Shown piece after piece: positions 42,885-54,470 of a stretch of DNA of 54,700 nt. The notes under the pieces are model-generated. The model did no database searches. It was not told the origin of the DNA and saw only the letters and a list, made by a program, of their open reading frames with translations. This DNA is from Hortaea werneckii. Taxonomy: Eukaryota; Ascomycota; Dothideomycetes; Mycosphaerellales; Teratosphaeriaceae. The translations under genes and the position numbers were made by a program. Location: positions 1-54,700 of the forward strand of contig JBAOKB010000186.1 of the NCBI GenBank assembly GCA_037044905.1, in the 5' to 3' direction. The stretch's first letter is position 1; every line of letters begins with the position of its first letter.

Positions 42885-44051
42885 TTACATCGGACCATTG
42901 GGATGCAGCAACACCTTGGTGTACCCATCAACTCTTCGATCAAACTTATCGTATGCATCTGGCGCTTCGTCCAATGTGACTTCGTGGCTGACGACGAAAC
43001 TGGGCTTTGCTCTCCCACTAATGATCAAATCCCGCAAGTATCGATTGTAGGCTTTCACATTGCACTGTCCCGTACCCAATTTCAGCCCTTTCTCGAACAA
43101 CTTGCCGAAGCTGATCAGGATCTGGCCTTTTCCTGACTTTTCATCAGGCGCACCGGGATCGCTTGGTACGTACAGACCGGGAATGCCTAGTCCACCGGTC
43201 GGGCGAGTGACCATGATCAATTGATCCAGCACGATGTTCGGCTGCTCCTTGTTGCCGCTTTTGTCCACCGCTTGGTAACCCACGGCGTCGACTGCTCTAT
43301 CGACTTCTCCGTCATTCGCCTTAATGATCTGCTGGACTGGATCACCGTCGCGGAAATTAATTGGGATGCAACCGATCTTCTGCGCCGCGTCAAGTCGCTC
43401 TTTCACCTGATCGACGACGAAGACCTTGCTGGCGCCTCTGATGATGCCAGAGTATGCGGCCATGAGGCCAACTGGTCCTGCGCCGAAAACTGCGACACTC
43501 TCACCGGGCTGGAAACCCGCCAACTCGAGGCCGTGCCAGCCTGTCGGGAAGATGTCCGCTAGTAGTGCAAAGTCGGCTTCATGTTCTTTGCCAGGCGGTA
43601 ATTTCAATGCATTGAAGTCGGCGTACGGCACTCGCAGATATTGAGCTTGTCCACCTTGGTACGGGCCCATTGCCACATACCCATACGCACCACCAGCGAA
43701 TCCGGGATTCACGCCTGTGCAGAACGCCGTTCGGCCCTCTTCACAGTTCCGACATCTGCCGTCCGCCACGTTAAAAGGGAGCACGATTCTATCTCCCTTC
43801 TGCAAGAGAGTAACTCCTGGGCCGACTTCTTGCACAATACCCATGTTCTCGTGCCCAAAAACAAGCCCCGACTCGGCAGCTGTACGGCCCTGATACATGT
43901 GCAGATCACTGCCGCAGATGCAGGAAGTGGTCACCTTAATAATGCAATCATCTGGATGTTGAATCTGCGGTAGGGCGATTTCTTTGACTGAAACCTTGAA
44001 AGGACCCTCATAATGAAGGGCTTTCATCTTGGTTTGGGTTTCGGTGGCCAT
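42885..44051 (-). CDS. Zinc-dependent alcohol dehydrogenase, FdhA-like
   Basis: Single exon, 388 residues, starting MATETQTKMKALHYEGPFKV. The catalytic zinc site is CICGSDLHMY, with GHENMG. A structural-zinc region is GRCRNCEEGRTAFC, and the NAD-binding loop is VFGAGPVGLMAA. The inserted segments (GGAYGYVAMGPYQGGQAQYL) are like glutathione-independent formaldehyde dehydrogenases and related medium-chain enzymes. The substrate is uncertain (formaldehyde or other alcohols). A cytosolic enzyme is expected. The gene is divergent from the enoyl-CoA hydratase, about 470 bp apart. Confidence 0.9.
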   Translation of the reverse strand: MATETQTKMKALHYEGPFKVSVKEIALPQIQHPDDCIIKVTTSCICGSDLHMYQGRTAAESGLVFGHENMGIVQEVGPGVTLLQKGDRIVLPFNVADGRCRNCEEGRTAFCTGVNPGFAGGAYGYVAMGPYQGGQAQYLRVPYADFNALKLPPGKEHEADFALLADIFPTGWHGLELAGFQPGESVAVFGAGPVGLMAAYSGIIRGASKVFVVDQVKERLDAAQKIGCIPINFRDGDPVQQIIKANDGEVDRAVDAVGYQAVDKSGNKEQPNIVLDQLIMVTRPTGGLGIPGLYVPSDPGAPDEKSGKGQILISFGKLFEKGLKLGTGQCNVKAYNRYLRDLIISGRAKPSFVVSHEVTLDEAPDAYDKFDRRVDGYTKVLLHPNGPM

Positions 44052-44520
44052 GTTGTAGATACACGAGACGGACGCTCAGCAAAGGCTGCAATGCTAATTT
44101 CGTGAAGCTTGGTGTCTACTATGTCTTTCAGTACACACACGAATAACAAGCTCTTATATCGATTCAGAAAAGAGGGGCAGAGTTTATCGATTTGCAGCGA
44201 AACACTGACTTCATGCGGGGCAAGCTTCGGTTCTGTTCTGGCTTTGCGACAGCCGCAGCTCCGGCTTCCGTGCGGGGACTGCAGATCGAAGGCGCATGCA
44301 TACAAGACGTCTTGAACAGCCTGGAATGTGACAGTCGATCAACAAGCATGGAAGCATCTAGCCTGATGCGTCGACAGCTACCCCGCTATGCAGCGCCAAC
44401 TTGGGATTCTTGTTGTGGACATGACAAGGTGTTCGAGCGCCACAGCTCCCGGGGCTGCGTGCATTCCACGAAGACTCATGTTCTGGACATCAAAGCCCTT
44501 GATTCAGGCGTTTCCTTCCA
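44052..44520. promoter_or_regulatory. Divergent promoter region, dehydrogenase and hydratase
   Basis: 469 bp between two divergent metabolic genes, which may be co-regulated. No specific motif identified. Confidence 0.4.
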
Positions 44521-45498
44521 ATGTTAGAGGAGTTGCATGGCGTGAGCAACCGTGGGATCACGCATGGGAACATGGTCGATGCCGCAAACGCAACGTCGAC
44601 TAGATACGATCAGCTACTCCGCTGCCCCAAAATACAGCACCGTCTGCAGCAACAAACAGCTTTGCATACACATTCTAGCAACTGTTCTTCCGCTGTGGCT
44701 CCGAATGTAATCATAAGCAGGCGCAACAATGATACTGGAGGCCGTATTGCTACAATAACAGTCTCCCATCCCGCAAAGCTCAACATAGTCAGCTCTCTGG
44801 TGCTCGACAAGCTGATTTTAGCGTGCGCAGAGCTGTCCATAGAATCGAATCTGCGAGCTGTTGTCCTTGAAGGAGGAGATACCGTACAGGGGAAGTCTCC
44901 AGCGTTTATTGGTGGTGCTGATATCAAGGAAATGAATCAGCTGTCATCATCCAAAGAAGCCGAGACTTTCATCTCCCGGATTCATCATGCATGCAAAGCA
45001 CTTCGTGACCTGCCCACCCCTGTCATTGCCCGCATCGACGGTTACTGTCTTGGCGCGGGCTTAGAGATAGCCGCCGCTTGCGACCTACGTATAGCAACAG
45101 AGCGGAGTGTCTTCGGTATGCCGGAAGTCAACGTTGGTATTCCCTCAGTCGTCGAAGCTGCCCTACTGCCAGGTCTCATCGGCATGGGACGCACACGAAG
45201 GCTCTTATATTTGGCAGAGCACATCAACGCTGTCACTGCGGAACGATGGGGTCTTGTAGAAAGACTTGTAAATTCAAGGCAGGAACTCGATGATGCGGTA
45301 ACGGAATGGGTGACGAGAATCGCGAAGACTGGACCGCATGCAATGACATCCCAGAAGCGTTTGACGCAGACTTGGGAAAACGTTCCTGTTGACGACGGCA
45401 TTACTGCTGGCGCCAAAGCCTTTTCGGAATGCTACAACGATGGTGGACAAGAGCCTAAGTCCTTCATGGAAGCGTTCACATCTCGCAGCAGGTCATGA
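44521..45498 (+). CDS. Enoyl-CoA hydratase/isomerase family protein
   Basis: Up to 325 residues from ATG 44521. An alternative start at 44572 gives 308. The crotonase fold is shown by the oxyanion-hole segments FIGGADIKEM and GYCLGAGLEIAAACDLRIA and the PEVNVGIPSV segment with the catalytic Glu region. The first 55 or so residues are Ser/Thr/Asn-rich and could be a targeting peptide. It lacks a clear SKL peroxisomal signal (ends SRSRS). A hydratase or related CoA-ester enzyme is likely, with the substrate unknown. Confidence 0.88.
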   Translation: MLEELHGVSNRGITHGNMVDAANATSTRYDQLLRCPKIQHRLQQQTALHTHSSNCSSAVAPNVIISRRNNDTGGRIATITVSHPAKLNIVSSLVLDKLILACAELSIESNLRAVVLEGGDTVQGKSPAFIGGADIKEMNQLSSSKEAETFISRIHHACKALRDLPTPVIARIDGYCLGAGLEIAAACDLRIATERSVFGMPEVNVGIPSVVEAALLPGLIGMGRTRRLLYLAEHINAVTAERWGLVERLVNSRQELDDAVTEWVTRIAKTGPHAMTSQKRLTQTWENVPVDDGITAGAKAFSECYNDGGQEPKSFMEAFTSRSRS

Positions 45499-45744
45499 CC
45501 ATTATGCTGCTAGATCATTGGTGTGACTTTTAGATAGGGAATCTTGGTAATACGACAGGTGCTACTAAGCAGTACAGTCTGAACTTGCTACAAGAATCGT
45601 AAAACGCGAACGCATCTCATTACTATAGAAGATTGCTACACCGAAGGTATAATATAGTAGCTTCGAGAGCGAAAAAGAACGGAGATCAATGAATGTACAG
45701 CGGTATTGCTAATGTGAGGATTCTTACATCGGATTCAAATCGTA

Positions 45745-46577
45745 CTACATTTTGTCATCCTCCGTAGGCTTGCCACGTGATGCAGACACCAACATTGCTT
45801 TCGCTGAGTCGGGCAACGTATTCATGACCGTGTGAAATGCCGTATTGTTCCAGCCAACAACCTTAGCAGCGGCGTTCTCTTTGTACGCATCTACGGCCAC
45901 CTTGGCTACATCCGCGGGTTGGTCGACGCCTACCAATTCAATAGGTCCCCGCCTTTCACCGTGACCTTTGCCATCCAGATTTGTCTCAGTGACGCCAGGA
46001 ACGACTTGAGCAATCCGGACGCCGGTCTTGTTGTGCCGCTGCTCCGAATGGCTTGAGACCACGAGAGAATGAACGCTTTGCTTGCTGCGTACATCGATGT
46101 GTATGGGACCGGCTGGTAACAAGCAGTCGATCCGACATTGAGGATACCTCCCTTGCCTTGCTTTACCATCTCCGGTAGAAATCGAAGACTGAGCTCAACC
46201 ACCGCCCGGACCATAACGTCAATGGTTGCCAGAGAAGGGTCAGTTTCAAAGTTTTCCGCAAAGACATATTTGCGACCAAACCCGGCATTGTTGACCAGAA
46301 TGTCAACGTTCCAGCCCCATTCTTGCACTTGCTTCTGGATGCTCTCGGGAGCGTCTCGAGCACTGAGGTCCGCCTGGATTGTCCGTAATGTTAAGTCAGG
46401 TGTAGAAGCCCTCATCTCCTCGGCAGCTTTGTCGAGTTTGTCTCCGGTCTTCGCAACAAGGATTAGTCGACGTACTCCTCGTGCGATCAACTCTTCTGCT
46501 ATGGCGCGACCTATGCCAGAAGAGCCACCAGTCACGAGTGCGGATGAGGCGGCGAAATCGACATTCTGGAGAGCCAT
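45745..46577 (-). pseudogene. Short-chain dehydrogenase/reductase, frameshifted
   Basis: The N-terminal part (from ATG 46577) has TGGSSGIGRAIAEEL (cofactor loop), ILVNNAGFGRK and the catalytic YAASKAFILSW, then goes out of frame near 46040-46047. The C-terminal part continues in another frame (SEQRHNKTGVRIAQVVPGVT) to the stop at 45745. The two parts together give an SDR of about 278 residues. The join needs a frame change of one base backwards, which fits a small deletion (for example 4 bp). I see no intron. It may be a sequencing error, but nearby genes are also damaged. The gene was likely a classical NAD(P)-dependent SDR. Confidence 0.75.
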
Positions 46578-47199
46578 TGTGCACGTAGTAAGCGAAGCGC
46601 AAGTGATGATCTGCCGTTGGTATCTAGATCGAAGATCTTCGTGAAGATGTAGGAGTTGCTGCTAATGTCTTCGGATTGTTCACATGAACGGGCAGCTGAT
46701 TCCCTTCTCAAGTGTTCGCACAAACTTGTCGCTTGGGTTGATCGTGCACAATATAGAGAGATCAGTAATCACTGTCTTTGTATGATGACATCGATCTCCC
46801 AATCGTCATCCATGGATGTTAGTAGCACGTTACTTGATTCGCGCTAAGAACCCCGCATGACATGGAGGCCATCTTAAGGTCTTAGTACTGTTAAAAGCTG
46901 CAAAGATTAGTGATCGCAATGGGGATTGGAGAACCGCTCCGGCCAAATATACTACTTCTACTTTTGTTCAAACCTTCAATCTCTACGTTGTGACTATTGA
47001 CTTGAAAACCCTTTCGCCTTAAAAATCCCACCCACAAGGCTTGCGATTGGTTCATCCCGAAAGTCATATAATCGCCTTTCATCTCCAAATGGAGTCCAGA
47101 AGAAACCACCGCGCCGCAACGAGAGCCGCGAGTCCTATAAACATAACGCCGCTAAAAGTTAGGACAAAGCCTAACTAGCCGAGTGTTGTAGTAAGATGC
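46578..47199. other. Intergenic, 620 bp
   Basis: No gene seen. Mostly TpA-rich to the right (from about 46900), where the decayed region begins. Confidence 0.4.
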
Positions 47200-48585
47200 T
47201 ACCAGCTAGGACACAAATGAGTGTTCTTGGACCTTTCGTTAGCACTGTTGGAAGACGGCAGCCCCCTTGTTTTATGCAAGGAATGGAGATCGACCGGCCT
47301 AGCTAAGAGGATAAGACTCACGTGGCAGCGACAAACAGAAAGCAAGTACCATAATACTAGCCAAAATGAGAGGCGTAACAAAGCTGTCCAATGCAGAGTG
47401 GTTCTAAGCTTAGAGCACCACCGCTGCTTAGACCAAATAGAACAGCAAAGAGACACAAAAGACCTGCGCTGTAGCTAAATTAAAGCCAAAGCGCCAACGT
47501 GGAAGTCAATCCGACTAGCATCTCACTTATGATGGCATTAAAAGGACCAATGACATCTGCGAGCATGCCTGCGGTAAGGCGGCCTACCGTAGAACATCTG
47601 CGTACGAGCTATTAGCTGAAGACAACGACACAGAAGGGCAACGGACGTACGCGTTAACAACGGCGACTAAGAGGTAACCGGTTGCCTTTGTGAGTTTAAA
47701 CTCTCTCCAAATTCGGGGAGCAGTCCAAGGGCTCCAAACAAGACGAAATCGAAGGCTTTCTAGTGTTAGCTACATATGAGCATGCGACCATTGGTGAGAC
47801 TCATCACCGACTCCAAGAGTAGCCAAGAGGAATGCTGGACGAAGAACAGCTCAAACGGCAACTAACTGAGTATGTATGGCCGGTCTCTGCGACTGAACAG
47901 TAGATAGGCTCAAGCCAATGAGAATAGTAATAAGAAACCCAAGGCTCTGAGACTCCAGGATCACCCGATCTCCTCAAACACAGGCTGAAGTGCAAGGGGG
48001 AAGACAACGCCACCCAAGCTTCCACCCAGAATTGCTATGCCGGTCGCAAGTTCCTCCTTATTATCGAGCCAGTGGCCAAGCACACTGACAGCGACAGTAC
48101 TCAGAATTGCCCACCCAGCGCCTCCTACGATGCCGTATGTGACTATGAGCTGCCAGACGTGCAAGCTCTCTGCCTTGCCGAAGATGCCTGCCAGGTAGAG
48201 AGCGCTTCCAACAACAAGCAGCATATTGGAACATTGCTTGTCGAAGACAAGACCGATCTGAAAGGTCAAGACCCAGTTGAGAAAGAGATGAACCCCGTTG
48301 ATCCATGTTGATCCATGTTGTAGTGATGTGCGGGAAGCTTGCGAGCTGATTGGCCGACCAGTTTGACAGAAATATGCCGTTGGAGGCCAGTAAGCCGTAT
48401 GCCGCCCAAATCAAGGCCTTCGAGCCTCGGACTCCTACGACCGTCCATCGTCTGAGTCGTCCGACAGGCATGTCCGCAGGGTGTGCTGTCGTACCGACAG
48501 AGCGCATTTCGTCGCTCGAAAATGACATGACAATTTGAGATGTCTGATCCACGGTTCTGGAGAGAGAGAGACTGGAGTCGCACGC
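47200..48585 (-). pseudogene. Decayed MFS monocarboxylate-type transporter
   Basis: On the minus strand, segments of a 12-helix major facilitator protein can be followed in several frames: GLLASNGIFLSNWSANQLAS, then LFLNWVLTFQIGLVFDK, VVGSALYLAGIFG, AVSVLGHWLDNKEELATGIA and ILGGSLGGVVFPLALQPVFE, then about 47500-47560 MLADVIGPFNAIISEML and FAVLFGLSSGG-like parts. Lesions seen: a 10-bp tandem duplication at 48297-48316, a TGA (tryptophan expected) at 47961-47963, a frameshift soon after, and further stops. Monocarboxylate/Mch-type identity is by family pattern. Confidence 0.82.
48297..48316 (+). repeat. 10-bp tandem duplication inside the MFS pseudogene
   Basis: gttgatccat occurs twice in a row at 48297-48306 and 48307-48316. 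Removing one copy restores the transporter reading frame, so this duplication is a disabling lesion. Confidence 0.85.
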
Positions 48586-48832
48586 ACCTGCCTGTTAACG
48601 CGGGGCTCGTGCAGTCGTCGCGACGTTCACGATTAAGGGCGCCATGTTAATCGAGAATGAAATTGTCAGTTGCCACGGCATCAATATGAAATCCTCTACG
48701 GGGCCACAGTACAAATTGCCTGTTTGCCGATTCCATTATTCAGCCAGGAATGATGAAAGCTTGATCCTGTGCAGCGTAGCCAAGCTCATACAATGGTCAA
48801 AAGTGCTAGTCCGTCTGATGTGACTTCTCAGA

Positions 48833-49364
48833 TCACTTCCCAGGATTGTAGAATGTTCCCTCAACCTCAACGATATCATCCGCATTCAAGCGGTCCACCT
48901 CTACGATAGTGCGTGGTGGATATTGGCTTGAGTCGTTGCCCCAGAGCAGCTTCTGTACTTCGTTGCAGATAGGTCTATATCGATACATATCGGTAGTGTA
49001 AACGACGATACGCGCGCAGTTAGTAAGCTCCGCACCTGCCAACCAGGCAAGATCGCGCATGTTCTCAAATGCTTTGCGGATTCGTGGCATGCTAGGTGGT
49101 GCGAGAGTGCTGTTTTCTGGATGAATACCACGCATGCCTGGATGAGTCAGCAAAGAGTAGTTATGAGTGCTTCCAAAGATATCGCAGCGTACCGGCAATG
49201 TAAAGATAGTCCCTAGCTTGCGACATTAAGCTCCATAGGCCCGTGGTGTTAAAGAAGGAAGATGGGTTGTAGATCTTAACGCTAGCTTAGGAAGTAAAGT
49301 TTAGTTTAAGTGTAGCGACAGCTAATCTACTTAGGGCAACAACGGAGGCGACACGGAAGCGCAT
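48833..49364 (-). CDS. RidA/YjgF-family protein, three exons
   Basis: Exons on the minus strand are 49364-49331, 49285-49193 and 49137-48833, giving 143 residues with consistent phases. The middle exon encodes VKIYNPSSFFNTTGLW and ARDYLYIAG, joining MRGIHPENSTLAPP. The last part ends PRTIVEVDRLNADDIVEVEG, the typical RidA C-terminal pattern. RidA proteins hydrolyse reactive enamine/imine intermediates, and some fungal members act in other pathways. The second intron has a good GTACGC...GCTGACTCATCCAG form. The first (GTAGAT...CCTAAG) is weaker. The gene sits at the edge of a decayed region, so it may not be active. Confidence 0.72.
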
Positions 49365-50124
49365 AGTACTGTTTCGATAGAGAATAGATAGAATTATGCC
49401 CAAAAGCGAAGGCCTTTTGCTTCTATAGGTACGCCTCTAAGTGTTTATATATAGCTATCTAGCAAATTGCTACGAGGCAAGATAGGGCTATATATACTAA
49501 GATAGGCTAAATTTATATTAAAGAGCCTAGTTAATATTATAACTAGCCTACCCTCAATCCTTCAAAGAATCCGGGGCGGATTCCATGATAATGCGTGGGG
49601 GGCACGGGCCACCGAATTCGCCGGAGGGGGCAGATTCCATGAAAAACCGGGGGCAGAAGGAATGAAAAGTACCGGTCGGAATCGTTTCAAACTCGGTGAG
49701 TTTCCAATCCGTAGGCACTTTACTCGTGAGTTTTCAACATCGGAGCGGGAGACCCGCGTGGTGAATTGTTATCGCGGTTCGAAAATCCCGACATTCTGTG
49801 TGAAGTTCCGCTCGCAAAGGCTTAGGGTTAGGGTCGGCGGGCGTAACGGCGGTTCGGCTGGAATTGAGGGACCGCCGGAAGCGCAGGCTGGACGCTCGCG
49901 AAGAGGTAGGGTAGATAGAAATACACCAACAAAGGTGCAGAAAAGCACCCAGCAAGACCACCGACTCTTGTAGCATGTAGCTAACGTTCAACCCCATTAT
50001 GTGTAACCGCGCCATCGCGACAGGGATCGCGAAAATTCTGTGACAGGGGGCGGTGCAGCTAAGCCTAGGCGAGGCCGCCGACCGAAACATTAGGACAGAC
50101 ACGTTGCTCGACAGCTAATACACC
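49365..50124. other. Subtelomeric spacer with AT-rich decay and a telomere-like repeat
   Basis: From 49365 to 49560 the sequence is AT-rich and TpA-rich, like repeat-induced mutation products. From 49561 it becomes GC-rich, with repeated gattccatga motifs (about 49579 and 49632). An interstitial ttagggttagggt lies at 49822-49834. No coding gene recognised. Confidence 0.6.
49822..49834 (+). repeat. Interstitial telomeric repeat
   Basis: ttagggttagggt, about 4.9 kb from the terminal repeat and in the same orientation. Confidence 0.8.
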
Positions 50125-53100
50125 ATGGACGCTTTTGAGAGTCTGTTCGTACACTTCTAGAATTTTTAAATCATCGTTTGTAGAGATTGCAAGTTTGCAG
50201 TGGTTCCAGACCAAATTAAGGCGCATCTTAGCCAAAGTTACTAGACGCTAACAGTGAGCACTAGGAAAGGAATAATCGAACAAGTGGAAAAACTCGACCA
50301 CGTCGCTTATAGGTTAGAAGACGTCGTGTACCCCGCCGCCGAACAGGAAGCGATCTAGGAGCTCGGCCCGGTCATCGAGCAATGCTTACAGTGCAAAGCG
50401 TGCGGGTTGCTAAGGGAGAGTAAAAAGGGGATCGAGGCGCACTGTAGAAAGGAACACGGCTAGAACAGCGCCAAAAGTAGAGGAGGTCGAGGGAGTTTGA
50501 GGAGTCGACCCGCCGCAAACTAGCCGTTCACGGAAGGTCACTACTGTCAGAGATTCTTCAAGTATACGCAGTGGACTAAGCTCTTTAAAGTGCTACCGCT
50601 AGCGCCACGGATGCTAGGAGGCGGTTATGGCTGCGAGCCCGAGGACAGGGCGCAGAAGTTGACAGATGAGGTAGCCGATGGACTCAAGAGGAAGCTGCGG
50701 GAGGCGCACCATTATAGGAAGGTGAACGTTAGCAATGTTAGGTCTGAAATGGATCCATGGCTAGAACACACTAGCTAGGCTTACTATCTGGCTAGGTTTG
50801 AGAAAGAAGAGCTACGGGCTAGTCTAAGTGCGGCGCCAAAGCTTGAGGCGGACGAGCGGGGGATAGAGAGCGTAGATGAAGAAGAGGAGGCGATCGAGAG
50901 AGCTTGCAGAGCGACCGGCAGGGTGATCAAGAAGGCCATAGACGTTAGCAGTCCGCGGACGATCCCAAGGTCCGCTCTTTACTACGTGAACAGGAAGGAA
51001 ACCGGGGCCGCGAACAACGAGACTCTATTCTACAGCAAACACGAGGCTAGTACGAAGAAGAAATACTCCAGGGTCTAGGTATCAATGCTAAGATATCTTT
51101 GGAGGAGTCAGACATAGGAGAACAAGCTAGACTACACGTTAACGGATGGGCAAGCGAGGAGGCTGGGAGCAATGCAAAGTCTCGCCAGACGAGAGACCGC
51201 CGCTCTAGACAAGGGAGCTAGAAAGGTCTGCGAAGACGAGTTACAATGGTCCATCGTTCTTTTCTGGGCCAGCATGCTCGACTAGGAGCTGCTAGACGAC
51301 GAGTTCCAAAGCGGCTTTCTGTCCGCATTAGCAGTTCTCGGCTTGGACACCGAAGACGCAGGATGGGTAAGCGTGTTCAACTTCACGCCGAAGCTAGCGG
51401 CCATCGTCACGGTCTGTAAGGCTCTGGTGGTGTTCATGGCTTACAAGCAGAGGCAAGACGACATCGACCGGCTAATCGGAGCCGGGATAGGTGAGAGTGA
51501 GGCGAGAAAAGAAGCGGTTAGCATTGTAGAAGGGGTGCACGATATGGTGCCCAGGCTGTTGTGTCTTTAGGAATACGGGGGACTAGCGAGCCCGATGGAC
51601 AGGGTCTTGCACATGAAGACTTTTGGAATGAGGATTAGGTTCACGGAGAAAGCCGGGGCACGGGTCACTTGGATGAACAGATGCCAACAGGTCGCCATCG
51701 ACAAGATTAGCTTTAGCATGGGAGATCTTAGAGATGCACTACACTCGCTATAGGAAAGGTGTCTGGGGAGGCTCACGAAGCGGTTGATGTTCTTACAGCA
51801 AGAGGAGGAACTGCCGATCTTGCATCTAGACAGACTGTTCGACAACCCAAGCGATCTCACCGAGGGTTGGAGCTTCTTAGACGATGAGAGAAACGATGAA
51901 GTCTTGGGCAGAGTCAGGAGGCCGGACGGGAAAGACGTAGAGAGCAGGAAGTGGTTGTGGAGCCGGGCCATAAGAGAGGACCGAATAACCAAGTACTTTC
52001 TACAAAATATCGACATGAGTAAAGTAAGGGACAGGAGTGAGCTAAAGTGGAACACGACTAAGGTGGAGCAGTACTTCCGGGAGGTGACTCTGTTTAAGGA
52101 GGAGCTAATAGTGTTGTGTTACATGGCAGGGGGAGCTCTAGCTAGAGGGACGGAAGTTGTTAGCATTAGGACCGAGAACGGAGAGAGTACGCGAGCGCAG
52201 AGGGGTGTTTTTGTTGACAATGGCATGGTCGAGCTAGTAACGGGCTACCACAAAGGCTACAGCAAGAGCGGCGAAGCGAAGATAATCCACAGGTATCTGC
52301 CGCAAGAGGTAGGAAAGCTGTTGGTGTACCATTTGTAGCTAGTGGAACCGTTCGTGCACATGCTTAGGTAGGAAGTTAGGGGCGAGTTCGACTTTAGCAA
52401 ATATCTGTGGGAGCCGGAGCCGGAAAAGAAATGGGAAGGCGAGGTCGACGGAGTTAGGGAGGAGGAGGAGAGTAGGAGCGAAGAAGGAGGAAGGGAAAGC
52501 GACGGGGAAGAGGGCAGTTTAGGAAGCGAGAGCGAATCGAGCACAAGCCCGAGCAGTAAAAGCGAGGCGGATGGAGGTGATGACGAAGGAACGGCAGGAG
52601 ATCGGATGGTTAGTGGGAGGGAGGCGCGAAGCAGGCCGAGGAATGGAGGAAAAGCGAAAGAGGGCAAGCTGCAGGCACTTAGCATAGACGGCTTCTGGAA
52701 CATAGAGAGGCTAAAGAGGGTAATAAAGAGGGAGCTATCAAAATGCCAGGCCGGATTCTTTGTAACGCCGTCGACATGGAGGCAGCTATACCCAGCCATC
52801 CAAAGGGTACACTGCCCAGAGGAAGAAGTGACAAAACAGCTCGATCGGTTGTACGAAGGAGTAACAACAGAAGATAGGCAGATGCAATCCGGACACAGTA
52901 AAAGGATGGAAGAGTTGATCTACGGGATCTTGACGACAGAGAACCCGTTTAGCACGCAGTCCGAGCAGGCATCGTTTAGAAAGGTGAGCGTGTCATGGCA
53001 CCACTTCATTAGGTGGCCGTCCACTACGACAGGTAATGGAAAGCCGACGATCGATCTAGAGAAATACAGGAAGATGGTAGAAGAAGAGAGGTGGGCGAAG

Positions 53101-54363
53101 TTGAGGAGGGCAGACTTGAACGTGAGTCTAAGGGAAATGCTGGGGCCGAACGCTTCATTTAGAGGCTCACAACTGGAAGGGCTAAAGGCAATCGTATCGG
53201 GCGAGCCGAAGGTAGTAATGGTCATGAGGACCGGAGGAGGCAAGAGTCTAATGTTTATGCTACCGGCATTCTGCTTAGTCGGAGGGGTGACGGTGGTAGT
53301 AGTGCCGTTGATATCGCTAAGGAGCGATCTAGAGAGGAGATGCAAGGAGATCGGACTCAACGCCGGGAGATGGCCCGACTAGAGCGCTAGGCACGCGAGG
53401 ATCGTGCTAGTAACACCCGAGAGCGCAGTAACGAAGGCGTTCAACAGGTTCATCAACGACAAGCTAGCTACCGGAGAGCTAGACAGGATAGTAGTCGACG
53501 AGAGCCACATCGTTCTGGACTCGACAGAGACATGGAGGCCGAAAGTGCTCGAGCTAGCGGAGTTCGCTAGGAAGGGATGCTAGATGGTATATCTCACGGC
53601 AACGTTGCTACCGAAGGAAGAGTCGAGCTAGCTCGAAGCGATGGGCTTGGAGAAGAGGACGGTACGGATGATAAGAGACTCGACGACGAGGAGGAACATC
53701 GCTTACTAGGTGGTCGAGTACGACCGGCGAGAAGAAGAGGAGAGGGTAGCGGAGTTGGTAAGAAAGAAACTGGAAGAACACGAGGAGGGACAGATCATAG
53801 TGTACTGCCGGAGGGTAGAGCAGTGCAAGAAGATTAGAGAAGTGCTAAGGTGTCCAGTGTACTACAGGAGGGTCGGAGACGAAGAAATGAAAAGGAAGAT
53901 TCTGGAACAGCTAGTCAAGGGGACGCACAGAGTGTTCGCGGCGACGACAGCGATAGGAATGGGGGTGGATGCACCACACATTAGGGTGGTGGTACACGTG
54001 GGAGTGAAGGAATTAGTAAGGGATTACGCACAGGAAAGTGGAAGGGCAGGAAGAGATGGAGAGGCAAGCGAGGCGATCTTAATGAGAGGCTACAACACAG
54101 TAGGGGGTCGGAAAATCTTGGAGAAGGGATTCGTAATGGAAAGGGGGATGCACGAATATCTGGAAGGGGAGAAGTGTAGGAGGGTTGTGTTAGATAGGGA
54201 GATGGATGGGAGGGCGGACAGGATCGGATGCGAGAACGGAGAGAAAGTGTGTGATGTATGTAGAGGGTTAACAAGAACGGGAAGGAGGGCGAGGGTTGTA
54301 GTGAGGACAGGGGGGTTCGTTCCATTATAGCAGCATAGAAGGAGGGAGCAAGAGGAAGCAGAC

Positions 54364-54376
54364 GGGTTAGGGTTAG
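54364..54376 (+). repeat. Telomere-like repeat within the helicase frame
   Basis: gggttagggttag inside the coding frame, coding for Gly-Leu-Gly-Leu-Glu. Confidence 0.75.
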
Positions 54377-54456
54377 AGCCGATGGAACAAGGTAGCGAGG
54401 ATGGAACACCGAGAGGCTTAGAGTTAGGTACGGACAACGTTGACGACGAGGGAGAA

Positions 54457-54470
54457 TTAGGGTTAGGGTT
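54457..54470 (+). repeat. Telomere-like repeat within the helicase frame
   Basis: ttagggttagggtt inside the coding frame, same orientation as the telomere. Confidence 0.75.

Noticed and set aside
49734..50102. 122-codon minus-strand frame in the subtelomere
   Set aside because: No family pattern, and it lies in spacer sequence with mixed composition.
50125..54330. UAG reassigned as a sense codon in this organism
   Set aside because: Other genes in the window (for example the small membrane protein at 35332 and the NEDD-like normal genes) use TAG as a normal terminator, so a global reassignment is not supported. Local RIP-like mutation explains the pattern better.
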